This document shows, piece by piece, positions 1 to 5,316 of a DNA stretch of 5,316 nucleotides. Under the pieces are notes generated by a model. The model saw nothing but the letters and a program-made list of their open reading frames with translations, had not been told where the DNA came from and ran no database searches. The translations under genes were made by a program, and so were the position numbers. Within the stretch, counting starts at the first letter, position 1. Every line of letters begins with the position of its first letter. The stretch comes from JAUSNA01 sp964511965 (lineage in GTDB: Bacteria > Patescibacteriota > Microgenomatia > Levybacterales > GWA1-39-11), in NCBI GenBank assembly GCA_964511965.1, contig CAZEGF010000027.1:1-5316 (forward strand). The letters are read 5' to 3'.

Positions 1-356
1 TATTTTTTATATTACCTTTTACTATATTTAATGTAATTGTTCTTAAAACTCCGCTTTTATCCAATATAAAGTCATTTATTATCTCATCAGGATCCATGGA
101 GCCGAAAGTCCCAACTGGTAGCATTATTTATACACTTAAAGAAAAAATTTATAACAAGGGAGATATTATTGCTTTTGTCGATAATAATGTAGCTGTTTCA
201 CATAGGATCGTTGGAATAAAAGAATTAGGAAGTGAAATTTATTATTCAACTAAAGGCGATGCAAATAATATGGAAGACGAAGATTTAGTTTCGAAAGAGG
301 CTGTTTATGGAAAAATAATTGCAGTAATACCATTTGTTGGAAAATTCAGGAAATAG
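1..356 (+). CDS. Type I signal peptidase, ER/archaeal (Ser-His) type, 3' part
   Basis: This is a membrane-bound serine protease that removes signal peptides from exported proteins on the outer face of the cytoplasmic membrane. The frame is open from base 3 to the TAG at 354-356, giving 117 visible residues; the true start lies left of the window. The first ~14 residues are hydrophobic and probably belong to the membrane anchor. Next comes SSGSMEP, with the nucleophile Ser at bases 93-95. The motif VSHRIVG has its His at 201-203 where Ser-Lys enzymes carry the general-base Lys, as in SipW and the ER/archaeal enzymes. The motif TKGDANN follows, with its Asp at 258-260, and then GKIIAVIPFVGK. 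The protein stops just after this last strand, so no C-terminal membrane helix is present. The ATG at 96 lies inside the catalytic motif and cannot be the start. The family call is firm; the substrates are unknown. Confidence 0.9.
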   Translation, partial: FFILPFTIFNVIVLKTPLLSNIKSFIISSGSMEPKVPTGSIIYTLKEKIYNKGDIIAFVDNNVAVSHRIVGIKELGSEIYYSTKGDANNMEDEDLVSKEAVYGKIIAVIPFVGKFRK

Positions 357-365
357 CAGAACCGT

Positions 366-408
366 CTTGCCCGCCTGCCATCGCCATGCGAAAGCTTAGC
401 GGGCAGGC
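366..408. repeat. GC-rich intergenic stem-loop element (probable dispersed repeat)
   Basis: This compact GC-rich block sits in otherwise AT-rich DNA, ten bases after the signal peptidase stop. The right arm (399-408) can pair in two mutually exclusive ways. In the first, 366-374 pairs with 399-407: nine pairs including one G-T, with a perfect gcccgc/gcgggc core. In the second, 373-379 (gcctgcc) pairs with 402-408 (ggcaggc) as a perfect 7-bp stem. Inside the loop, gc-gaaa-gc at 388-395 could form a small GNRA-type hairpin. From memory, near-identical blocks recur between genes in many Patescibacteria genomes; only one copy lies in this window, so its dispersed nature is not shown here. No T-run directly follows the stem (the first is ttttt at 429-433), so it is not a standard intrinsic terminator, though it may still end or protect the upstream transcript. 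Confidence 0.7.
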
Positions 409-460
409 CCACGCTTCTTGTCTTTGCATTTTTGCCCAAAGCCTTGAGGTTTTAGGCGTA

Positions 461-483
461 ATTTGATACAGTGAGTATCAAAT
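461..483. promoter_or_regulatory. Perfect 9-bp inverted repeat just upstream of mreC
   Basis: The arms atttgatac (461-469) and gtatcaaat (475-483) are exact reverse complements around the 5-base spacer agtga. The right arm ends three bases before the mreC ATG, and no Shine-Dalgarno sequence is visible there. As DNA this could be an operator for a dimeric regulator. As RNA it could be a modest hairpin (two G-C pairs) covering the ribosome landing site of the first gene of the operon. A TTGATA at 463-468 and a TATTAT at 483-488 resemble -35 and -10 boxes, but they are only 14 bases apart, so I do not call a promoter. The function is inferred; the symmetry is directly visible. Confidence 0.5.
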
Positions 484-486
484 ATT

Positions 487-1281
487 ATGCAAGGTACTTC
501 CCTTAAGTTTGTTCGTAGAAAGCTTACTATTGTCCTTTCAATTTGTATTTTTATTGCAATTGCTATTGTTGTATATAGGAATTCAGCCCCTGTTTTGTTT
601 TTTGAAGGAATAGTACAGTCGATTTTTTCAGTTCCAAAAAGTGTTATTTATTCACTTGGAAAAAATGAAACAAATAAAAAAATTGAGTTATTAACTCAAA
701 AAAATAGAGAGTTAGAACAAAAAATAGTTGGATTTCAAGTAATCAAAAATGATAACGAAGCTTTGCGGAGTCAATTTAACATTAGTAGTGAGACAACACA
801 AAATTTGATTGCAACAAAAATAATAGGTTTTCAGGGAGAAAGTAAATTGCCATCAGAGTTTATTGTAAATGCAGGGAAAAGAGATGGAATAAAAAAAGGA
901 ATGACTGTTGTTTATGAAAAATATTTAATTGGTAAAATTGATTCGGTTGGACAAAACTATTCTGTTGTTACAACACCGATAAGTCCAAAATTTCGAGTAC
1001 TTGCAAAATTCCCTGACACTAATGCTAACGGGCTCATAATTGGAAGAAGTGATTTTATGTTATTTGATGGGGTTGTCATAACTGACACTTTGAAAAATAA
1101 TGGTGTGATATTGACAAAAGGTGAGGTTGGTGTAGACGGTATTGGGGTCATTCCGGACCTAATTATTGGAAAAATTACATCCATTTCCAAAAATGAAACG
1201 TCCCCATTTCAGAGTGCGGAAGTCATGCCGGTTATTGATTATTCAAAACTTACTAACGTATTTATAATTGCTCAAATGTGA
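487..1281 (+). CDS. mreC: Rod shape-determining protein MreC
   Basis: MreC is a bitopic membrane scaffold of the Rod complex. It binds and activates PBP2 on the outer side of the membrane for lateral peptidoglycan synthesis. The 264 residues show the family layout: a short basic N-terminus (FVRRK), one membrane helix at about 13-30, a coiled coil at about 62-97 rich in Lys/Glu/Gln, then a two-lobed beta domain at about 105-264. Typical signatures are VNAGKRDGIKKGMTVV (127-142), LIGKIDSVG (147-155) with a second GKI at 228-230, and a C-terminal stretch ending IDYSKLTNVFIIAQM. The length is usual for the family. ATG 487 is the only sensible start, because no other Met occurs before the membrane helix; it lacks a clear ribosome-binding site. 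It is the first gene of the operon, and its TGA stop overlaps the next start (GTGA, 1278-1281). Confidence 0.93.
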   Translation: MQGTSLKFVRRKLTIVLSICIFIAIAIVVYRNSAPVLFFEGIVQSIFSVPKSVIYSLGKNETNKKIELLTQKNRELEQKIVGFQVIKNDNEALRSQFNISSETTQNLIATKIIGFQGESKLPSEFIVNAGKRDGIKKGMTVVYEKYLIGKIDSVGQNYSVVTTPISPKFRVLAKFPDTNANGLIIGRSDFMLFDGVVITDTLKNNGVILTKGEVGVDGIGVIPDLIIGKITSISKNETSPFQSAEVMPVIDYSKLTNVFIIAQM

Positions 1282-1700
1282 AAAATTACAAAATAACAAT
1301 TCTTGTTGCTTTTCTTAGTATTGTTGCAATTATTCTGGAAACGACTGTAATAAATTTCCCATTCGTTTTTTTAATAGGAGCAACATCTGTTGTTCTGGTA
1401 AAAAAAATCCCAATGCTTATTGGGGTATTTTTCCTAAGTTTTATTATTGATGCAATGAGAGTTACTAATTTTGGACTGACTGCTCTTTTTATTTTTGCAA
1501 CGCTTGCTATCATTTTGTTATATGAAAAATACTCCGGATCTGATGATTTACTGGTAGCATCTTTTGTAGTTGCCGTAATGCTTTTTTTGTATTCACACTT
1601 TTTGATGTATTCAACAACACTTCTGATGGGCTTTTTTGTATTAGCATTCCTCCTTCTATATATAGTTAGTTTTCTTAAAAAGAAAGGAAAATTTTTATGA
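1278..1700 (+). CDS. mreD: MreD-like polytopic membrane protein
   Basis: This is probably the MreD subunit of the Rod complex, an integral membrane protein of elongation whose exact biochemical role is unsettled. The 140 residues are almost wholly hydrophobic, with about five or six membrane segments (roughly 5-20, 27-42, 45-60, 65-82, 91-110 and 112-133) and a basic tail SFLKKKGKFL. The stretch FFLSFIIDAMRVTNFGLTAL (51-70) fits the MreD pattern of an acidic residue after a helix followed by a Gly-containing loop. MreD diverges strongly, so the call rests largely on its position between mreC and mrdA. The start is GTG 1278, overlapping the mreC stop by four bases, which suggests translational coupling; no ribosome-binding site is evident. 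Its TGA stop overlaps the mrdA ATG (ATGA, 1697-1700). It is somewhat shorter than the usual ~160 residues. Confidence 0.78.
   Translation: MKNYKITILVAFLSIVAIILETTVINFPFVFLIGATSVVLVKKIPMLIGVFFLSFIIDAMRVTNFGLTALFIFATLAIILLYEKYSGSDDLLVASFVVAVMLFLYSHFLMYSTTLLMGFFVLAFLLLYIVSFLKKKGKFL
1681..1689 (+). promoter_or_regulatory. Shine-Dalgarno site of mrdA
   Basis: The purine run agaaaggaa lies inside the last codons of mreD. Its GGA ends eight bases before ATG 1697. It is the clearest ribosome-binding site in the operon and supports that ATG as the mrdA start; mreC and mreD have none as good. PBP2 may therefore recruit ribosomes on its own as well as by coupling through the ATGA overlap. Confidence 0.65.
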
Positions 1701-3478
1701 GAAAAAAGGGAGTAGTGGGTCATGCATTTTCCGACCATGTTTTTGAAGAACGGTTAAAACGGAAAAAAGGATTTTCCGGTACCCAACTTGAAGGATTATA
1801 TAATTTCATTCCTTTATTAATTCTTTGTCTAGTTTTTGCGCTACTTGCAATGCGGCTTTTTACACTTCAGATAGTTAGAGCTTCTTATTATTCAAGGCTT
1901 TCAGATGCAAATAGAATACGGACCGAATTAATATCCGCACCACGGGGTATAATTTTTGATAAAAATGGTGAGGCATTGGTCCGAAATATTCCAGCATTTG
2001 GAACTATAAAAAATAACAAAATCGAATGGCTTGATCGTGATCAAGCTTTAAAAATGGCTGCAAATGGTACAAGTATTCTTGCCATTATTAAGAGAGATTA
2101 TTTATATAAAGATATTTTTTCCCATGTAATAGGATATGTTGGGCAAGTTAATAGCGATGAGTTATTACTTCCGGACTACAAAGATTATGGTATCTCGGAT
2201 TTTACGGGAAGGATGGGATTAGAGGAGCAATACGAGAAATTTTTGCATGGACAAAATGGTAAACAACTATATGAAGTAAATGCAAAGGGTGAGCGGATTC
2301 GCCTTTTGGGAGAAGAAGAAGCAAGACAAGGAGCGGTTTTGAATACCACTTTGGATATTGGTATCCAAAAAGCAGCAGCAAAAGCAATGGAGAAAATTGA
2401 TAAAGGTGCTGTTGTCGTTACTGATCCACGAGATGGATCGGTGATAGCTTTGTATTCAAAGCCATCGTTTGATCCTAATCTTTTTACAAGAGAACCGTCA
2501 TACAAGCCTGAGGGACTATATAGTAAAAAAGAAGATATACTACTCGATGACAAAAATTTTCCTTTATTGGACCGGGCAATTGCCGGAGTTTATCCTCCGG
2601 GTTCTACTTTTAAAATAGTCACGTCACTGGCTGCCTTATCATCAAACTCAATACAACCTGATACTGAATTTGAAGACACGGGGATACTATCTATTGGAGG
2701 CAGTAATTTTGGAACATGGAATTATTTAGAAACAGGCCGCAAAGAGGGTCTTATGAATGTAGAACATGCAATAGTCCGGTCAAATGATATTTTCTTTTAT
2801 GACGCAGCTATGAAAACGGGAATAAATACGTTGTCATCCTGGGCCAAAAAATTGGGGCTTGGGGACAAAACAGGAATTGATATTCCCGGAGAGGTAAAGG
2901 GAACCGTACCTGATCCGGCTTGGAAAAAAGAAGAAGTAGGCGAACAGTGGTATTTAGGAGACACAATTAATATGAGTATAGGACAGGGATTTTTGGAGGT
3001 AACACCTCTTCAGGTTAATCTTTATACCCAACTTATCGCAAATGGTGGAGAACTTATAAAACCACACCTGCTACAAGGAGATGTACGCATAATTAAAAAA
3101 GATTTTATTGATAAAAAAAATATTGATATTGTAAAAAGGGGAATGAAGGGTGCATGCGAGCCTGGTGGAACCGGGTATCCATTATTTGGATTTAAAGTAA
3201 AAAATGAGCGGCTTAAAATTGATGATTTGGATTATGTAAGAGATGCATCCGCCGGTGCAAATTTTGTTCATGTAACAATGGGTTGCAAGACTGGAACTTC
3301 GGAGGCGCACGGAGATAATGCAAAGTCTCACGCGTGGTTTACCGTATTTGCTCCATTTTACAATCCAGAAATTGCAATAACTGTCCTTGCAGAGAATGCC
3401 GGACAGGGATCAGATATTGCTGCCCCGGTAGCACGTGACATATTAAAAGAATATTTTGAGAAAAAAGGTATTGAATAA
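1697..3478 (+). CDS. mrdA: Penicillin-binding protein 2 (class B peptidoglycan transpeptidase)
   Basis: This is the elongation-specific transpeptidase that cross-links peptidoglycan stem peptides outside the membrane as part of the Rod complex. Of 593 residues, about 1-34 are cytoplasmic and basic and about 35-58 form the membrane anchor. The pedestal region carries APRGIIFDKNG (81-91), HVIGYVGQV (143-151) and FTGRMGLEEQYEKFLHG (169-185). The transpeptidase domain has all three catalytic motifs: SxxK as STFK (Ser303, Lys306) after AGVYPPG, the SND triad (362-364) in the SxN/SxD position, and KTGTSEAHG (531-539). The late stretch AWFTVFAPFYNPEIAITVL is also typical. Only about 40 residues separate the PRG motif region from GYVG, while E. 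coli PBP2 has roughly 100, so the head subdomain looks much reduced. The start at ATG 1697 overlaps the mreD stop and has a good ribosome-binding site. The gene should be active, and the protein would be expected to bind beta-lactams. Confidence 0.96.
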   Translation: MRKKGVVGHAFSDHVFEERLKRKKGFSGTQLEGLYNFIPLLILCLVFALLAMRLFTLQIVRASYYSRLSDANRIRTELISAPRGIIFDKNGEALVRNIPAFGTIKNNKIEWLDRDQALKMAANGTSILAIIKRDYLYKDIFSHVIGYVGQVNSDELLLPDYKDYGISDFTGRMGLEEQYEKFLHGQNGKQLYEVNAKGERIRLLGEEEARQGAVLNTTLDIGIQKAAAKAMEKIDKGAVVVTDPRDGSVIALYSKPSFDPNLFTREPSYKPEGLYSKKEDILLDDKNFPLLDRAIAGVYPPGSTFKIVTSLAALSSNSIQPDTEFEDTGILSIGGSNFGTWNYLETGRKEGLMNVEHAIVRSNDIFFYDAAMKTGINTLSSWAKKLGLGDKTGIDIPGEVKGTVPDPAWKKEEVGEQWYLGDTINMSIGQGFLEVTPLQVNLYTQLIANGGELIKPHLLQGDVRIIKKDFIDKKNIDIVKRGMKGACEPGGTGYPLFGFKVKNERLKIDDLDYVRDASAGANFVHVTMGCKTGTSEAHGDNAKSHAWFTVFAPFYNPEIAITVLAENAGQGSDIAAPVARDILKEYFEKKGIE

Positions 3479-3509
3479 TAATATTTTGTAATTTATAGTT
3501 GAGAAAGTA

Positions 3510-4925
3510 ATGCTAAGAGGAGTTGAATCAAACGGAATTTATCACGATCAAGGAACTACCATAGTTGTTAATCCAGAACCATTTATCCCCGGGCTTGATC
3601 AGATGGCGCTTTTTGGAAAAGAATTTCTTCCCCCCTCACACCAGCCAGTTGCAGAAAAGCCAGAAAATTTAGAACTTGGGTTAGAAATTGCCGAAAAGAA
3701 AGAAAGGAAAATCCAGCAAGGATCTTTCGAAAGCCATTATCTTTCAGACCTTAATACTGTCGTACAGCAAAGAAAAATATATGAAGACATTGACGTCTTG
3801 GCTGCAAATATCGAAGAAGAAAGATTGTTGATTCACCCACTATTTGTTGTTCGCTATACTTCTGAAGATGCAGCTCATGCTTATTTGGTCGCTGCATATG
3901 GGACTGTCGGAAAAAAAGTGCCTCTTGAGCAGCGAAAAAGAATACCGGATTTAGTTCAATCATCACATGATGGGAAACCCGCATGGTACATTGTTATTGC
4001 GGGTCATAGGAGATTAAGAGCTTTGGAAATGTTAGAAGAGCCTGATTCAATGGTTCAGGTATTTGAGAACATGGATCCATTCAGAGCACTCAAAGTTCAA
4101 GTTTCAGAAAATACATCAAAACTGCCTAAAGATTTTGAAAGGGCAGAGCAAAACGGTGACCTTTGGATGGTTGATAAAGCTACAGATCCAAACTTGACTA
4201 TTGATCAATTTGCAAAAAGGATAGGACATAGGCCGGAAATTGTACGACGTGATTTACTTTATTATGGTTTGCCCGATGAAATAAAAAACATGGTTGTACC
4301 AAGAGGACAAGTAGATACTGGCCATGGAAACACACAAGTTGCAGAACAACCACTGATGCCTTTTAGAGTTGCAGCACAACTCGGTAGGCTTGTTGAAAGA
4401 GGTGTACCAAAGGATGATGTTCTGTTCTTAGCCAAAAATTTTTGGGAGGAAAGTCTTTCAAGTGAGGAGTCTGCAAGAAAAAGAGTAAATAATTATTTAA
4501 AAGCTTACGACCAAGGTGCAATAGATATGGAGAGTTTGTTTGGGTTTAATGCAGAAGAAACAGCCAGATTAAGACGTAATCATCAAGTTGGCCAAAGGTT
4601 TGTAAAACCCGCCGATTCGGCAATACAATTTTTTGAAAGGGTTGCAGCTGCAAAAAAATACGGGATGTCCACAGATATTGATGGAGTTTCTTATGCTCTT
4701 GCGGCAAGGAAATTAAGAAATCTTGCTGCTGTAATGGATAGATTATTGCCGGAAATGAAAAGCAATATTACTTCAGCGAATAGATCAAAAATTAAGCAAA
4801 CTCTTACGGAAATGGAAAGAACTGCAAGAAAATATGGAGGATTATTGCAGCAGGTAGATGCTGATCTTGAGAACGAAGAGCGACAAGAGAGAGAACTGGT
4901 AGGCGGAAAAGAAGTTACGGTTTAA
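3510..4925 (+). CDS. ParB-like DNA-binding protein with extended helical C-terminus
   Basis: This is a cytoplasmic protein of the ParB/Noc/KorB group, which bind DNA through a helix-turn-helix next to a ParB-type N-terminal domain. Of 471 residues, about 1-75 look unstructured. The ParB domain runs about 80-215, with KIYEDIDVLAANIEEERLLI (89-108), IAGHRRLRALEML (163-175, the GxRR nucleotide-binding box with His in place of the usual Glu) and VSENTSK (198-204, the ENxxR-like box with Lys). An insertion of about 40 residues (117-157) separates the first strands from GHRR. The helix-turn-helix is at about 229-262 (LTIDQFAKRIGHRPEIVRRD, then LPDEI). Residues 280-471 are helical, of no family I recognise, and end in a charged likely coiled coil (about 405-462). 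The start ATG 3510 has a weak purine-rich site (gagaaag) and lies 31 bases after mrdA, so co-transcription is likely. No parA or parS is seen, so chromosome partition is unproven; it could be a transcription factor or a Noc-like protein. Confidence 0.85.
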   Translation: MLRGVESNGIYHDQGTTIVVNPEPFIPGLDQMALFGKEFLPPSHQPVAEKPENLELGLEIAEKKERKIQQGSFESHYLSDLNTVVQQRKIYEDIDVLAANIEEERLLIHPLFVVRYTSEDAAHAYLVAAYGTVGKKVPLEQRKRIPDLVQSSHDGKPAWYIVIAGHRRLRALEMLEEPDSMVQVFENMDPFRALKVQVSENTSKLPKDFERAEQNGDLWMVDKATDPNLTIDQFAKRIGHRPEIVRRDLLYYGLPDEIKNMVVPRGQVDTGHGNTQVAEQPLMPFRVAAQLGRLVERGVPKDDVLFLAKNFWEESLSSEESARKRVNNYLKAYDQGAIDMESLFGFNAEETARLRRNHQVGQRFVKPADSAIQFFERVAAAKKYGMSTDIDGVSYALAARKLRNLAAVMDRLLPEMKSNITSANRSKIKQTLTEMERTARKYGGLLQQVDADLENEERQERELVGGKEVTV

Positions 4926-4929
4926 AACT

Positions 4930-5316
4930 TTAGTAAAATTTCGCAGTCCCAATAATTTCATCCAAAAGTTTTGTGTTTCCTCTTACTTCATCAGCGTTAT
5001 CAGCAAAAATTGCGAAATTATAAATATAATCGCCATGTTGGAACAAATTATAATAGTAGTGAGAGTCTGCTTTTTCCTCAAGGTTTGATACTCGAAGACC
5101 TACAACTTTTCCAAGTTGGATTTTCTGGCGAATAGCGTTTTTTATGTGTAAATTTTGCTTTATAAACTCGTCAAGAGTACCATCAAATTTCCATCCATTT
5201 GCTTCAATGAAAACATTATATGACGTAGTATGGGCAGGATTTTTGGTACTTTTTAAACTATCAATTAGTTGAAGAGTGCTGTCAATTTTTTGAGAATTAT
5301 TAACCGAAAAATTACT
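4930..5316 (-). CDS. Hypothetical protein, C-terminal part, probably exported
   Basis: On the minus strand a frame stays open from the right edge of the window (base 5316) to a TAA at 4932-4930, giving 128 residues. There is no Met in the visible part, so the start lies beyond base 5316. The coding call rests on the uninterrupted frame, its protein-like composition, and an end that falls neatly four bases from the convergent parB-like stop. Recognisable stretches are SYNVFIEANGWKF, LDEFIKQNLHIKNAI, YYYNLFQHGDYIYNFAIFA and a C-terminal LLDEIIGTAKF. The pattern of alternating strands, an aromatic GDYIY strand, a last helix and a final short strand resembles small secreted or lipid-anchored alpha/beta proteins (PsbP-like in outline) that I recall from Patescibacteria. 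No catalytic motif is visible and I assign no function. The N-terminal signal sequence that would test this is outside the window. Confidence 0.72.
   Translation of the reverse strand, partial: SNFSVNNSQKIDSTLQLIDSLKSTKNPAHTTSYNVFIEANGWKFDGTLDEFIKQNLHIKNAIRQKIQLGKVVGLRVSNLEEKADSHYYYNLFQHGDYIYNFAIFADNADEVRGNTKLLDEIIGTAKFY

Noticed and set aside
96..98. ATG as the start of an 86-residue protein
   Set aside because: It is the Met of the SGSMEP catalytic motif; the frame is open to the left edge and the nucleophile Ser lies just before it.
366..433. Intrinsic terminator for the signal peptidase gene
   Set aside because: The stem is GC-rich, but no T-run follows directly; the first ttttt is more than 20 bases further on.
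422..457. Small hairpins ctttg/caaag (422-426 with 437-441) and gcct/aggc (441-444 with 454-457)
   Set aside because: The stems are only 4-5 bp with loops of about 9-10 bases, at the level expected by chance.
463..488. A TTGATA / TATTAT promoter for mreC
   Set aside because: The spacer is only 14 bases, and the -10 box would include the start codon, placing transcription after the ATG. The resemblance is better explained by the AT-rich dyad.
957..1190. A minus-strand open frame of 77 residues
   Set aside because: It lies wholly inside the conserved beta domain of mreC on the other strand and resembles no protein family.
1286..1738. A 150-residue open frame on the minus strand
   Set aside because: It is antisense to the mreD-like gene, lacks any recognisable motif, and is highly basic in the way expected from the complement of hydrophobic-protein codons.
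2185..2553. Two overlapping minus-strand open frames (2185-2553 and 2202-2387)
   Set aside because: Both are antisense to the PBP2 pedestal and early transpeptidase region; their Ser- and Leu-rich composition reflects the complement of that coding sequence.
3751..3984. A minus-strand open frame of 77 residues
   Set aside because: It is antisense to the ParB domain, with no motif and no ribosome-binding site.
1..5316. tRNA, rRNA, CRISPR array, insertion sequence or riboswitch
   Set aside because: I found no regularly spaced repeats, transposase frames, terminal inverted repeats or cloverleaf-like runs; nearly all of the window is accounted for by coding sequence.

Overview
The window is AT-rich and gene-dense. 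Its layout suggests a small-genome bacterium, most likely a member of the Candidate Phyla Radiation / Patescibacteria, perhaps Microgenomates-like. This placement is an inference from three things: a GC-rich intergenic stem-loop of a kind I recall as common in those genomes, an ER/archaeal-type (Ser-His) signal peptidase, and a compact rod-shape gene cluster. TGA is used as a real stop in two overlapping gene junctions, so nothing suggests the UGA=Gly code of Gracilibacteria/SR1.

Layout from left to right. Bases 1-356 hold the 3' part of a type I signal peptidase gene that begins outside the window; the ATG at 96 is the Met of its catalytic Ser-Met motif and not a start. Bases 357-486 are non-coding and hold a GC-rich inverted-repeat element (about 366-408) and a separate perfect 9-bp dyad (461-483) that ends three bases before the next start codon. 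Bases 487-3478 hold a tightly packed operon, mreC - mreD-like - mrdA (PBP2), with 4-base overlaps at both junctions (GTGA, then ATGA). Bases 3510-4925 hold a ParB-like DNA-binding protein, on the same strand and 31 bases after mrdA. Bases 4930-5316 hold the 3' end of an unrecognised minus-strand gene converging on the parB-like gene, with four bases between the two stop codons.

How the genes fit together: MreC, MreD and PBP2 are core parts of the Rod complex (elongasome), which builds side-wall peptidoglycan. PBP2 supplies the transpeptidase, and MreC and MreD link it across the membrane to the cytoskeleton. Neither mreB nor rodA, the usual neighbours, is visible. The place where rodA often sits is taken by a ParB-like protein with an unusual insertion and an unrecognised helical C-terminal half. 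That protein and the shortened head region of PBP2 are the most interesting items here.
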